Positions 41,271-51,154 are shown, counted from the stretch's first letter. The stretch is DNA of 62,047 bases from an uncultured Clostridia bacterium (GCA_947589045.1 CANQBQ010000015.1:1-62047), one strand, 5' to 3'. Program-made: numbers and translations. The notes: generated by a model not told the origin, from the sequence alone.

Positions 41271-42335
41271 TCAGCTTATTAAGTCGAGCAGGGCGATCGC
41301 CGCTCCGCTCTCAACGACGACGGCAGCTCTCTGCACAATGCAGGGGTCGTGCCGTCCGTGAATTTCTATTTCGGTATTCTCCATTTTTCCGAAGTCCACC
41401 GTCCTCTGTTTTTTCGCGATTGACGGCGTGGGCTTCACCGCGACCGAAAACACTATCGGCATACCGTTGCTTATTCCGCCGTTTATTCCGCCGTTGTTGT
41501 TGGTATAGGTTTTGACCTTTTCGCCGCTTACATACATCTCGTCGTTCGCCTCGGAGCCGCGCATATCCGCAAGCGAAAATCCGCCGCCGAACTCAATTCC
41601 CTTTACGGCGGGTATGGAGAACATCATTGAAGAAACGGCGCTCTCGACCGAGCCGAAAAACGGACTGCCGACTCCCGCGCCGACTCCGACCGCGGCGCAC
41701 TCTATAATTCCGCCGACCGAGTCGCAGTCGCTCTTTGCCGCCATAATCGCCTCGCGCATTTTTTCTCCGCACTCGTCCGAAATAACGGGGAATTCCTTGC
41801 CCGAAACGCTCAAAAGCTGTTCTGCGGTAAGTTCGGCAGTATTCAATTCTTCGTCGCAAATGCCCGCGAGCCTTTTTATATGCGCTCCGACCGTAATCCC
41901 TCTGTTTTTAAGCACCAGCTTAGCAACGGCTCCCGCAAACACTAAAGGCGCGGTAATTCTGCCCGAAAAGTGACCGCCGCCGCGAAAGTCGTGCGAGCTG
42001 CCGTACTTCATAAAGCCGGTATAGTCGGCGTGCCCGGGGCGCAGTAAATCGCGGTTGTAGTCCCCCGAGCGTGTATTCGTGTTTCTTATTATGCCGCACA
42101 GCGGCGTGCCTGTCGTCACTCCGTCCACGCATCCGCTCAGAATTTCGACCTCGTCCGCCTCGCTCCTCGCGGTCGCAAGAGGCGACTTCCCGGGTGCGCG
42201 GCGCGCCATTTCCGACCTTATAAAGTCGAAGTCAAGCACCGTCGCGGGCGGTATTCCGTCAATAATACAGCCTATGCCCGCCCCGTGCGACTCTCCGAAT
42301 ATCGAAACTCTGAATTTATTTCCGTAAGTGTTCAT
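41271..42335 (-). CDS. aroC: Chorismate synthase
   Basis: FMN-dependent conversion of EPSP to chorismate. 354 residues. GNKFRVSIFGESHGAGIGCIIDG at the N-terminus, RPGHADYTGFMKYG, GGGHFSGRITAPLV and GMPIVFSVAVKPTPS are the family motifs. Thirteen bp separate it from pheA and 21 bp from aroA. Confidence 0.96.
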   Translation of the reverse strand: MNTYGNKFRVSIFGESHGAGIGCIIDGIPPATVLDFDFIRSEMARRAPGKSPLATARSEADEVEILSGCVDGVTTGTPLCGIIRNTNTRSGDYNRDLLRPGHADYTGFMKYGSSHDFRGGGHFSGRITAPLVFAGAVAKLVLKNRGITVGAHIKRLAGICDEELNTAELTAEQLLSVSGKEFPVISDECGEKMREAIMAAKSDCDSVGGIIECAAVGVGAGVGSPFFGSVESAVSSMMFSIPAVKGIEFGGGFSLADMRGSEANDEMYVSGEKVKTYTNNNGGINGGISNGMPIVFSVAVKPTPSIAKKQRTVDFGKMENTEIEIHGRHDPCIVQRAAVVVESGAAIALLDLIS

Positions 42336-42356
42336 AAATGCTTCCCTCTCTTTTGC

Positions 42357-43613
42357 TTAAAGACGGTCGTACACCTCAAAAAAGTCGGGATACGACTTTT
42401 TGACCGCCTCTCTCGCTCCCGTTATGCGTACCTCCCATTCGGCGCGGCACGCGGCAATGGCGAGCGCCATTGCGATACGGTGGTCGTTCCACGACGAGAC
42501 CGTGTTGCCGCAAAGCACCTGCACGCCGTCTATTCTGAGATAATTGCCGCCCTCGGTAATCTTTGCGCCGAGGTGATTAAGCTCGGTGGCTATTGCCTTC
42601 AGCCTGTCGCTCTCCTTCATACGCAGACGGTCGGCGTTTATTATTTTGCTCTCGCCTTCGCAGAACGTAAACAGCACCGCGAGTATAGGCACAAGGTCGG
42701 GAATTTCGCGCACGTCTACCGTAATTCCGCGCATTACGCCGCTTCTCACCGCGCGTACTCCGCGCTCCGTCTTTTCGATTTTTCCTCCGACCTGCTTTAT
42801 TATATCAAGTATCGCCTTGTCGCCCTGAATACTGTCCTCGCGCAGACCGATACATTCAATATCGCATCCGAGCGCACCCGCGACAAGGAAGAACGCCGCC
42901 TGAGAATAGTCCGCCTCGACCGTGTAGGTCTGAGGCTTGTACTTTTGACCGCCCTTTATGAAAAAGCGTTTGTAATCCTCGTTTACTACCTCAACGCCGA
43001 AGTCGCGCATCACGCTTATTGTCATATCAACATAGCCGCGCGACTGCAAGGGCTTTGTTATTATTATTTCGCTGTCCTCTTTTAAGCAGGACAGTGCGAA
43101 AAGCAGACCCGTTATAAACTGCGAGCTTATGTCGCCGGGCATTTCGTAGGTACCCGCTTTAAGCTCGCCGTATGCGGAAATGCTGTCCCATTCCTGCTGA
43201 TATACGACTCCCTTTTCGTCGAACATATCGAAGTAAGGCTTTTGCGGACGCTGCATAAGTCTGCCGTGTCCTATAAATCTTACCTTTCTGCCCGACAAGA
43301 GCGCGATTGGAATTAAAAAGCGCAGGGTTGAGCCGCTCTCGCCGCAGTCAAGCTCCGGATCAAGCTCGTCCATATTCTTAAAAAGCCCCTGTGCGTTTAC
43401 TTTTAGCGTTCCCTTTTTCTCGTTGTACTCGAAAACCGCGCCGAGCTGCTCAAGACAGCCGCAGGTCGCGACTATATCGTTTGACATCTGAATATTTTTT
43501 ACCGTGCATTTGCCCCGCGTCAGCGCCGCCGAAATAATCGCGCGGTGCGCCGCAGATTTTGAAGGCGGAACAACAACGCTGCCCTTTAACATTCTTGTTT
43601 GTATCTCTACCAA
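42357..43613 (-). CDS. aroA: EPSP synthase, TTG start
   Basis: 5-enolpyruvylshikimate-3-phosphate synthase. From the TTG at 43613 it is 418 residues, close to the usual ~430. VVPPSKSAAHRAIISAAL opens the fold; the glyphosate/PEP loop reads DCGESGSTLRFLIPIALL, with Gly where class I sequences have the LGNAGTA pattern, so it looks class II-like. MKESDRLKAIATELNHLGA and NDHRIAMALAIAA follow. AAAGGAGG lies 8 nt before the TTG; an upstream ATG at 43667 lacks an SD. Confidence 0.93.
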   Translation of the reverse strand: MVEIQTRMLKGSVVVPPSKSAAHRAIISAALTRGKCTVKNIQMSNDIVATCGCLEQLGAVFEYNEKKGTLKVNAQGLFKNMDELDPELDCGESGSTLRFLIPIALLSGRKVRFIGHGRLMQRPQKPYFDMFDEKGVVYQQEWDSISAYGELKAGTYEMPGDISSQFITGLLFALSCLKEDSEIIITKPLQSRGYVDMTISVMRDFGVEVVNEDYKRFFIKGGQKYKPQTYTVEADYSQAAFFLVAGALGCDIECIGLREDSIQGDKAILDIIKQVGGKIEKTERGVRAVRSGVMRGITVDVREIPDLVPILAVLFTFCEGESKIINADRLRMKESDRLKAIATELNHLGAKITEGGNYLRIDGVQVLCGNTVSSWNDHRIAMALAIAACRAEWEVRITGAREAVKKSYPDFFEVYDRL

Positions 43614-43638
43614 TTCCCGCTCCTCCTTTCGCTGTTTG

Positions 43639-44694
43639 CTATATGCCGCGAACCTCATCCTTTGCAAACTTCTTTATGACCGCCCGACCTATTTTGTCGA
43701 GCAAAATGAGGCTTATCATACTTCCGTCGCCCTTTTTGTCAACAGCCATAGCCTGTGTAAGCTCGTCCTTGCCTATTTCGATTTCGGTCGGAAGGTCGTA
43801 TTTCTTTAAAATATCCGTCATTCTTAAAGCCGTGCCCTGAGGCGTAAGTCCTATCTTTTCGCCGAACTCGCACGCCATTATCATACCCGCGCCCACAGCC
43901 TCGCCGTGGGTATATGTTTCGTAGTTGTACTTCTTTTCTATCGCGTGACCGAACGTATGTCCGAAGTTGAGCACCATACGTCCGCCCGTGTCGTGCTCGT
44001 CTTCCTCCACAACGCGGCGCTTTATGTCACAGCATTCGTATATTATATCCCCGAGCTTTTCAAACAAATCGTCGTTGTCTTTTACGCCCTCAAGGGTCTC
44101 AAACAGTTTTTCGTCCGCAATCGCGCCGTACTTTATGACCTCCGCCATACCGTCCGACAAGACGCGCGGCGACAATGTTTTAAGGCACAGCGGGTCTATT
44201 ATTACGAGCTTCGGCTGATAAAACGCGCCGACCAGATTTTTGCCCTGCGGGAGATTTACAGCCACCTTGCCGCCCACGCTGCTGTCCACCTGCGCGAGCA
44301 GAGTGGTCGGTATTTGCACGAACGGAATACCGCGCAGAAGCGACGCCGCCGCGTAACCTGTCAGGTCGCCCACCACGCCGCCGCCGAGCGCAACTATCAA
44401 ATCGGTGCGTGTTATGCCGAACTTTAAAAGCTCGTCGTACAAAAAGCCGAGATATTTATGCGATTTGCTCTTTTCGCCCGCGGGAACGGTTATAACCGTC
44501 ACCTTAAACCCGCTGTTTTTAAGGCTTTCTTCAACCGTCTTTGCATACAGCGGAAATACGTTGGAGTCGGTCACGATCGCGATTTTTTCGCCGCCGAAAA
44601 CCTCCGAAACAAGTTCGCCGCACCTGTTTAAAAGACCGTTTTCTATATAGATGTTATACTCCCGCGAGGGAATGCTTACTCTCAGGCTTCTCAT
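43639..44694 (-). CDS. aroB: 3-dehydroquinate synthase
   Basis: Converts DAHP to 3-dehydroquinate using NAD and a divalent metal. 351 residues. ALGGGVVGDLTGYAAASLLRG, QIPTTLLAQVDSSVGGKVAVNLPQGKNLVGAFYQP and the metal ligands in NFGHTFGHAIE are clear. Overlaps tyrA by 4 nt. Confidence 0.96.
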   Translation of the reverse strand: MRSLRVSIPSREYNIYIENGLLNRCGELVSEVFGGEKIAIVTDSNVFPLYAKTVEESLKNSGFKVTVITVPAGEKSKSHKYLGFLYDELLKFGITRTDLIVALGGGVVGDLTGYAAASLLRGIPFVQIPTTLLAQVDSSVGGKVAVNLPQGKNLVGAFYQPKLVIIDPLCLKTLSPRVLSDGMAEVIKYGAIADEKLFETLEGVKDNDDLFEKLGDIIYECCDIKRRVVEEDEHDTGGRMVLNFGHTFGHAIEKKYNYETYTHGEAVGAGMIMACEFGEKIGLTPQGTALRMTDILKKYDLPTEIEIGKDELTQAMAVDKKGDGSMISLILLDKIGRAVIKKFAKDEVRGI

Positions 44695-45563
44695 TTGATT
44701 TTGCCCTCCTTAGGCTCTTTTTTGTCCATATACAGCTTGTTGTCCCGCACGCGTGACAAAATCTCGTGTATTCGCTCCGCGTCCTCCGCTTCTATTGCGG
44801 CGCGGAGAGTGTTTATGCTCCCCGAAAACCTGTCTATCTCGCTGAGCACGTTTTTGCGGTTGCGGAGAAACAGCTCGGTCCACAAATCGGGATTTATGTT
44901 TGCTATTCTCGTGCAGTCGCGGAACGAGCCGGCGGTGTACGCACGGTTCATATTCGGGTTAAAATCGAGGCAGAGCGCCGCCGAAGCGACGTGCATAAGG
45001 TCGCTGGTGTACGCGATAACCTCGTCGTGTACCTCGGGGGAGTTTACGGTTATATACTTTGCGCCGATATACTGCGCCATCTCAAAAATCAAATCTACGC
45101 TCTCGCGCTTTGAGCTTTCAAGCGGACATATTATATATCCCGTGTTCCAAAAAAGCTCCGCCTCGGAATTTTCAAAGCCGCTGACCTCACGCCCCGCCAT
45201 AGGGTGCCCGCCGACGAAATCAGTTCCGCTCGGAAGCGCCGCGGCTATGTCCTTTGAAATTTCGGATTTAACGCCGCATATGTCGGTTATGACCGCGCCG
45301 CGCTTAAAACGCCCGCCGTTTTCTCGTATAATTGGGACTATCGAGTCGGGATAGACGCAGAGTATGACCAAATCCGCGTCGTCGATTGCATCGCCCGCGT
45401 TTTCGTACACTCTGCCGACCGCGCCGCACTCAAGCGCCGCGCGCCGCGTCGCCGGATTTGAGTCGCAGCCGACGATTTCCGCGCCGTGAAAGCCGCGCAG
45501 ACCCTTTGCCATAGAGCCTCCCATAATACCGAGACCTATGACCGCGATTTTGCCCTCTTTCAT
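44691..45563 (-). CDS. tyrA: Prephenate dehydrogenase
   Basis: Oxidative decarboxylation of prephenate to 4-hydroxyphenylpyruvate, toward tyrosine. 290 residues. The Rossmann motif is AVIGLGIMGGSMAKGL; DICGVKSEI, GGHPMAGREVSGFENS and NPDLWTELFLRNR are characteristic. No C-terminal ACT domain is present, so tyrosine feedback through that domain is not expected. GGAGGACGGCGA precedes the ATG. Confidence 0.93.
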   Translation of the reverse strand: MKEGKIAVIGLGIMGGSMAKGLRGFHGAEIVGCDSNPATRRAALECGAVGRVYENAGDAIDDADLVILCVYPDSIVPIIRENGGRFKRGAVITDICGVKSEISKDIAAALPSGTDFVGGHPMAGREVSGFENSEAELFWNTGYIICPLESSKRESVDLIFEMAQYIGAKYITVNSPEVHDEVIAYTSDLMHVASAALCLDFNPNMNRAYTAGSFRDCTRIANINPDLWTELFLRNRKNVLSEIDRFSGSINTLRAAIEAEDAERIHEILSRVRDNKLYMDKKEPKEGKIK

Positions 45564-45613
45564 TCGCCGTCCTCCTCCGTTAATCCGTCAAATTTCAGGC
45601 GGGAGCTTCGGGT

Positions 45614-46621
45614 TTAAAGAAGCAATATTCCCGCCGAAGCGCACTCCTTAACCATTTCCTCAGGCCATATCGAAGCCTGTACCTCGCCTATGTGCGCTTT
45701 ATGTAAGAGATACATACAAATACGCGACTGTCCTATTCCGCCGCCTATCGTGTAGGGCAGCTTGCCCTCGATGAGAGCTTTGTGAAAATCGCGGCTCAGT
45801 CTGTCCTCGCAGTCAAGCTCGCGGAGCTGCTTTGCGAGCGACTCCTCTGACACGCGTATTCCCATACTCGATACCTCGAACGCAATGTCCAGAAGCGGAT
45901 TGTAGAAAATAATGTCGCCGTTTAATTCCCAGTCGTCATAGTCGGGCGCACGTCCGTCGTGCCTTACTCCCGAATTTAAAAGTCCGCCTATCTTCATAAG
46001 GAAAAACGCGTGATGCTCTCTCGCAAATTCGTTCTCGCGCTCCTTGGGAGAGAGATCGGGGTATTTGTCCTCAAGCTCCTGAGTTGTGATGAACTCTATC
46101 TCGTCGGGCAGCCATTGCTCTATATAAGGGAACTTTTCACCGACAAAACACTCAACGCTCTTGAACGCCTTGAAAATCTTTTTAACGGTGTCCTTTAAAA
46201 AGTCTGTGTTCCTGTCTTTTTTATCTATCACGCGCTCCCAATCCCACTGGTCAACATAGATGGAGTGGAGATTGTCGGTCACCTCGTCGCGCCTTATGGC
46301 GTTCATATCGGTGTAAAGTCCTTCGCCGACCGAAAAACCGTAGGTCTTGAGCGCGTTTCGCTTCCATTTTGCCAGCGAATGAACTATCTGAGCGTTTTTG
46401 CCCGTCTCCTTTATATCAAATCCGACGGCGCGCTCAACGCCGTTTAAATCGTCATTAAGTCCCGTTTCGGGAAGTACGAAAAGCGGCGCGCTCACACGTG
46501 TCAAATTCAGCGCGCGGGCAAGCTCATCCTCAAAGTGGTCCTTTACATATTTGATTTCCTCCTGAGTTTGTCTGAGAGAAGCAGCCGACTTATATCCGTT
46601 CGGCTTTATAACCTCTGCCAT
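45614..46621 (-). CDS. asnA: Aspartate-ammonia ligase
   Basis: ATP-dependent asparagine synthetase using ammonia, related to class II aminoacyl-tRNA synthetases. 335 residues. The N-terminal QTQEEIKYVKDHFEDELARALNL, VHSLAKWKRNAL, YVDQWDWE and C-terminal YTIGGGIGQSRICMYLL are diagnostic. It heads the aromatic gene cluster on the same strand with only 50 bp to tyrA and no terminator, so it is probably the first gene of the operon. Confidence 0.94.
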   Translation of the reverse strand: MAEVIKPNGYKSAASLRQTQEEIKYVKDHFEDELARALNLTRVSAPLFVLPETGLNDDLNGVERAVGFDIKETGKNAQIVHSLAKWKRNALKTYGFSVGEGLYTDMNAIRRDEVTDNLHSIYVDQWDWERVIDKKDRNTDFLKDTVKKIFKAFKSVECFVGEKFPYIEQWLPDEIEFITTQELEDKYPDLSPKERENEFAREHHAFFLMKIGGLLNSGVRHDGRAPDYDDWELNGDIIFYNPLLDIAFEVSSMGIRVSEESLAKQLRELDCEDRLSRDFHKALIEGKLPYTIGGGIGQSRICMYLLHKAHIGEVQASIWPEEMVKECASAGILLL

Positions 46622-46681
46622 TTAAAACACACCCTTTCGCAAAAAATAAATACATTCAGATTTATCTGTTTTATCTGTCTT

Positions 46682-46711
46682 ATTGTAACACATCCTATAT
46701 ATACGTTTCAA
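46682..46711 (-). promoter_or_regulatory. Promoter of the asnA-aromatic operon
   Basis: On the minus strand TTGAAA (46706-46711) and TACAAT (46682-46687), 18-bp spacing, about 60 bp before asnA. The leader is too short for a T-box or a leader-peptide attenuator. Confidence 0.6.
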
Positions 46712-46911
46712 GTTTTTTTTGAATAAATTTCCCATTTGACGTGCAAAGTTTGTTACAAATTTATTACAATTGAGTTTTTTTGCTTGTAAACAAATTTTTT
46801 ATGTTATAATATATTATCGGTGAGATGTTGACTTTCCGTAAATCGGTAAGAAAACATAAAACGGAAAACATAAAATAAAACAGAGAGAATAAGACTTTTG
46901 GAGGTTTTGCT

Positions 46912-48900
46912 GTGAGTGCCAAAGCAAAAAACAGTTATGATAACGAGAGCATTGTGTCCCTCAAAGGGGCGGACAGAGTGCGAAAGCGTCCCGCAGTCAT
47001 CTTCGGCTCGGACGGCATAGAGGGCTGCCAGCACTCTATGTTTGAAATTCTGTCCAACTCAATAGACGAGGCGCGCGAGGGCTACGGAAATATTATTACC
47101 ATACGCAGGTATCTTGACAAATCCATAGAGGTCGAGGACAAGGGGCGCGGTATGCCCGTAGAGTACAATCCGTCCGAGGAGCGTTATAACTGGGAGCTCA
47201 TCTTCTGCGAGCTTTACGCGGGCGGAAAGTATCGCAACAACGACGGCGAAAACTACGAGTTCAGCCTCGGTTTGAACGGTTTGGGCGCGTGCGCAACACA
47301 GTACAGCTCGGAATATATGGACGTTACGGTGTGCCGCGACGGAAAAAGGTTTTCACTTCGGTTTGAAAAGGGGGAGAACGTCGGCGGACTTAAATCCGAG
47401 AACTTCAAATACCGCCACACCGGCACCAAAATCAAATGGAAGCCGGATATAGACGTGTTCACGGACATTGACATACCGCTTGAATTTTACCAAAGCACAA
47501 TTAAAAAGCAGGCGGTCGTAAATCAGGGCGTAAAATTCATACTCTGCAACGAAATTGCAAGCGGAAAGTTCGAGAATTTCGAGTATTTCTACGAAAACGG
47601 AATAGTGGATTACGCGGGCGAGCTTGCGGGAGAGCGCGGCGTTACCTCGGTTCACTTTGTCGAAACGGAAAGGCGCGGACGCGACCGGGAGGACAAGCCC
47701 GAATATAAGGTGAAGATGTCGCTCGCATTTTGCTTCGTGACCGAAAACCCGATTTTGGAGTACTACCACAATTCCAGCTTCCTCGAGCACGGCGGCTCGC
47801 CCGACAAGGCGGTAAAAAATGCGTTTGTTTACGCGATAGACAAATATCTCAAGGCAAACGGCAAGTACACGAAAAACGAGTCAAAGATTTTGTTCTCGGA
47901 CGTTCAGGACAGCCTTGTCCTGGTGAGCAGTTCGTTCTCTACGATAACGAGCTACGAGAACCAGACCAAAAAGGCGATAACAAACAAGTTTATCCAGGAG
48001 GCTATGACCGAGTTCCTGCGTGAACAGCTCGATATATATTTTATCGAAAACAAGACCGACGCGGAGAAAATTTCGGAGCGGGTGCTCGTGAACAAGCGAA
48101 GCCGCGAAACCGCCGAAAAGACGCGAATTAACGTCAAGAAAAAGCTGGTCGGCTCTATGGACGTCACGAACCGAATAAAAAAATTCGTGGACTGCCGCAG
48201 CCGCGACACCTCGAAGCGCGAGGTCTACATCGTGGAGGGCGACTCGGCGCTCGGCTCGTGCAAGCTCGGACGCGACGCGGAATTTCAGGCTATTATCCCG
48301 CTTCGCGGAAAGATACTCAACTGTCTGAAATCCGACTATAACAAAATCTTTCAGAGCGAAATCATAACCGACCTTTTAAAGGTCCTGGGCTGCGGAGTGG
48401 AGATCACCTCAAAGCACAACAAGGACTTAAACGCGTTCAACCTCGACAATTTGAGGTGGAACAAAATCATAATATGCACCGATGCCGACGTGGACGGCTT
48501 TCATATACGCACCCTTGTGCTCACGATGCTGTACCGTCTCACGCCGACCCTTATCGAGAAGGGCTATGTGTATATCGCGGAGTCGCCTCTGTATGAGATA
48601 ACCTGCCGCGATAAGTCGTACTTTGCCTATGACGAAAAGGAAAAGACGGTGATACTCGAAAAGCTCAAGGACAAAAAGTACACAATTCAGCGAAGCAAGG
48701 GTCTCGGTGAGAACCAGCCCGATATGATGTGGGAGACCACGATGAACCCCGAAACAAGGCGGCTCATCAAGGTTACGCCCGACGACGCGGAGCGCACACA
48801 GCAGATGTTCGACCTCTTGCTCGGCGACAATCTGAGCGACAGAAAAGAGCATATCGCCGAAAACGGACGGTTTTATCTTGAGCTTACCGATGTAAGCTGA
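46912..48900 (+). CDS. parE: Type IIA topoisomerase B subunit (ParE-like), GTG start
   Basis: ATPase subunit of a DNA gyrase/topoisomerase IV, 662 residues. GHKL motifs: EILSNSIDEAREGYG, EDKGRGMPVEYN and LNGLGA. TOPRIM motifs: EGDSALG near residue 441, IIPLRGKILNC, and TDADVDGFHIRTL. The length fits ParE/GyrB of Gram-positives. The pairing with a ParC-like partner that has no GyrA box points to topoisomerase IV; a separate gyrase is expected elsewhere. GTG 46912 follows GGAGG by 7 nt. Confidence 0.88.
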   Translation: MSAKAKNSYDNESIVSLKGADRVRKRPAVIFGSDGIEGCQHSMFEILSNSIDEAREGYGNIITIRRYLDKSIEVEDKGRGMPVEYNPSEERYNWELIFCELYAGGKYRNNDGENYEFSLGLNGLGACATQYSSEYMDVTVCRDGKRFSLRFEKGENVGGLKSENFKYRHTGTKIKWKPDIDVFTDIDIPLEFYQSTIKKQAVVNQGVKFILCNEIASGKFENFEYFYENGIVDYAGELAGERGVTSVHFVETERRGRDREDKPEYKVKMSLAFCFVTENPILEYYHNSSFLEHGGSPDKAVKNAFVYAIDKYLKANGKYTKNESKILFSDVQDSLVLVSSSFSTITSYENQTKKAITNKFIQEAMTEFLREQLDIYFIENKTDAEKISERVLVNKRSRETAEKTRINVKKKLVGSMDVTNRIKKFVDCRSRDTSKREVYIVEGDSALGSCKLGRDAEFQAIIPLRGKILNCLKSDYNKIFQSEIITDLLKVLGCGVEITSKHNKDLNAFNLDNLRWNKIIICTDADVDGFHIRTLVLTMLYRLTPTLIEKGYVYIAESPLYEITCRDKSYFAYDEKEKTVILEKLKDKKYTIQRSKGLGENQPDMMWETTMNPETRRLIKVTPDDAERTQQMFDLLLGDNLSDRKEHIAENGRFYLELTDVS

Positions 48901-48927
48901 TGAGAAATTCAAAGGACGGAGAGAGAA

Positions 48928-51108
48928 ATGGCTAAAAAACCGATAATAAACGAACAGCGTATCACAAAAACGCTCGAAGAAAACTTTATGCCCTATGCTA
49001 TGAGCATTATAATATCGAGAGCGATACCCGAAATAGACGGCTTTAAACCGTCGCACCGAAAGCTGCTCTATACTATGTATAAAAAAGGGCTGATAAACGG
49101 CGCGAGGACAAAATCGGCTAACGTGGTGGGCGAGACGATGAAGCTTAATCCCCACGGCGACGCGGCTATCTACGAAACCATGGTGCGCCTCACCGAGGGC
49201 AACGAGTCACTCCTGCTCCCGCTCGTCGACTCAAAGGGCAGCTTCGGCAAGCACTACTCGCGGGATATGGCATACGCGGCGGCGCGTTATACCGAGGTAA
49301 AGCTGAGCCCCGTCTGCGCCGAGGTTTTTAAGGACATCGACAAAAACACGGTGGACTTTGTCGACAACTACGACGGGACTATGAAAGAACCGCGCCTTTT
49401 GCCGACCTCGTTCCCGAACATACTCGTAAATCCAAATCAGGGAATTGCGGCGGGTATGGCGTCGAATATATGCAGCTTTAACCTGCGCGAAATATGCAAC
49501 GCGGCAATCGAGCTTATCAAAAATCCCGGCGCGGATATAATCTCGGTTATGCCCGCGCCCGACCTCCCGACCGGCGGAGAGATAATCTACAACGAAGAAG
49601 CGATGCGCGAAATTTACCGCACCGGTCGCGGCTCCTTCAAAATACGCTCAAAATATAAATACGATAAAAAACAACATTGTATTGAGATTTACGAGATACC
49701 GTATTCCACGACGGTAGAGGCGATAATAGAAAAGATAGCCGAGCTTATCAAGGCGAACAAAATAAAAGAGATTTCGGACGTGCGCGACGAGACCGACAAA
49801 AACGGTCTGAAGCTCACGATAGATTTAAAACGAGGCACAGACCCCGATAAGCTGATGGCGCGTCTTTTCAAGCAGACGCCGCTTCAGGACAGCTTCGCGT
49901 GTAACTTCAACATACTTATCGAAGGCTCGCCCATGGTGCTTGGTGTGGGCGACATACTGTTTGAGTGGATAAGATTTAGGAGAAGCTGTATAAAACGCGC
50001 GGTGAACTATGACATCGAGAAAAAGAGTGAAAAGCTGCATCTTTTGGAGGGACTTGAAAAAATATTGCTCGACATAGACCGCGCAATAAAAATCATACGC
50101 GAGACCGAGCAGGAGGATATGGTTATACCCAATCTTATGGACGGCTTTAAAATCGACAAGGTGCAGGCGGAATTTGTCGCCGAGATAAAGCTCCGCAACC
50201 TCAATCGCGAGCATATTTTAAAACGCACCGCCGAGATAGAGTCGCTCAATGCCGAGCTTAAACAGCTCCGTGAAACGCTCGAAAGCAAGAAGAAAATCGA
50301 CGGAGTGATAGTGAAGCAACTCAAATTCGTTGCGTCGAAATATGGCTCCGACCGCAAAACCACCCTTATAAACGAGGACAGCATAGACGACGCGCCCGCC
50401 GAGACATTCGTGGACGACTATCAGATAAAGCTGATACGAACCAAGGAAAATTATTTGAAAAAAATATCGCTCGTGTCCCTGCGCTCAAGCGGAGAGCAGA
50501 AGCTCAAAGAGGACGACGAGATAGTGCAGGTGGTCGAAACGAGCAATACCGCGGACGTGCTTTTGTTCACGTCGGGCGGAGAGGTCTATAAGCAAAAAGC
50601 CCACGACATACCCGACTGCAAGGCGAGCCAACTCGGAGAGTATATGCCGTCTATGCTCGACACGCGCGACAGCATAGTAGGTATGGTCACCACGTTTGAT
50701 TACAGCGGCTTCGTTATGTTCTGCTTCCAAAACGGAAAAATCGCAAAGGTCGAGCTTAAGAGCTATCAGACCAAGCTGAACCGCAAAAAGCTGGTCAACG
50801 CATACTCCACCGCGTCGCCCGTGTCAAAAATACTGTTCCTCGCTCAGGACACCGAGCTTGTGGCGTTCAGCAGTATAGATAAGGCGCTCGTGTTCAACAG
50901 CGCGAGCATCGCGCTTAAAACGACGCGAAATTCGGGCGGCGTAAACGTTATGATTTCAAAGAAAAAGAGCATTATGGTAGACGTTAAGCCCGCGAGCGAG
51001 TCGGGCTTCGCCGACCTCAAATATTACCGCACCAAAAACATCCCCGCGGTCGGCTGCTTTATCCGCGAGGAGGACAAGCAAAACACCCAGCTCAAAATGG
51101 AAATATAG
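48928..51108 (+). CDS. parC: Type IIA topoisomerase A subunit (ParC-like)
   Basis: DNA-cleaving subunit, 726 residues. Catalytic Tyr121 is in AAARYTEVKLSP. The winged-helix domain and tower follow (NPNQGIAAGMASNICSFNL, LPTGGEI), then a coiled-coil gate to ~480 and a short beta-pinwheel C-terminal domain. No canonical GyrA box (QRRGGKG) is visible; the nearest repeat is KSYQTKLNRKKLVN. In the quinolone region the sequence is PHGDAAIYE, so Ala79 replaces the usual Ser while Glu83 is kept. Begins 27 bp after the B subunit. Confidence 0.87.
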   Translation: MAKKPIINEQRITKTLEENFMPYAMSIIISRAIPEIDGFKPSHRKLLYTMYKKGLINGARTKSANVVGETMKLNPHGDAAIYETMVRLTEGNESLLLPLVDSKGSFGKHYSRDMAYAAARYTEVKLSPVCAEVFKDIDKNTVDFVDNYDGTMKEPRLLPTSFPNILVNPNQGIAAGMASNICSFNLREICNAAIELIKNPGADIISVMPAPDLPTGGEIIYNEEAMREIYRTGRGSFKIRSKYKYDKKQHCIEIYEIPYSTTVEAIIEKIAELIKANKIKEISDVRDETDKNGLKLTIDLKRGTDPDKLMARLFKQTPLQDSFACNFNILIEGSPMVLGVGDILFEWIRFRRSCIKRAVNYDIEKKSEKLHLLEGLEKILLDIDRAIKIIRETEQEDMVIPNLMDGFKIDKVQAEFVAEIKLRNLNREHILKRTAEIESLNAELKQLRETLESKKKIDGVIVKQLKFVASKYGSDRKTTLINEDSIDDAPAETFVDDYQIKLIRTKENYLKKISLVSLRSSGEQKLKEDDEIVQVVETSNTADVLLFTSGGEVYKQKAHDIPDCKASQLGEYMPSMLDTRDSIVGMVTTFDYSGFVMFCFQNGKIAKVELKSYQTKLNRKKLVNAYSTASPVSKILFLAQDTELVAFSSIDKALVFNSASIALKTTRNSGGVNVMISKKKSIMVDVKPASESGFADLKYYRTKNIPAVGCFIREEDKQNTQLKMEI

Positions 51109-51121
51109 GGGAAAACAAAAT

Positions 51122-51154
51122 AAAAAGACTTTCTCAAACGAGAAAGTCTTTTTT
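51122..51154. terminator. Bidirectional terminator after parC
   Basis: AAAAAGACTTTCTC / GAGAAAGTCTTTTTT, loop AAAC, between parC and the convergent DUF3006 gene. Confidence 0.92.

Noticed and set aside
42285-43085. 266-codon plus-strand open frame opposite aroA
   Set aside because: aroA and aroC carry full family motifs on the minus strand; this is a shadow frame.
46622-46911. Possible T-box or attenuator before asnA
   Set aside because: The leader from the mapped promoter is about 60 nt, with no specifier loop or T-box sequence.
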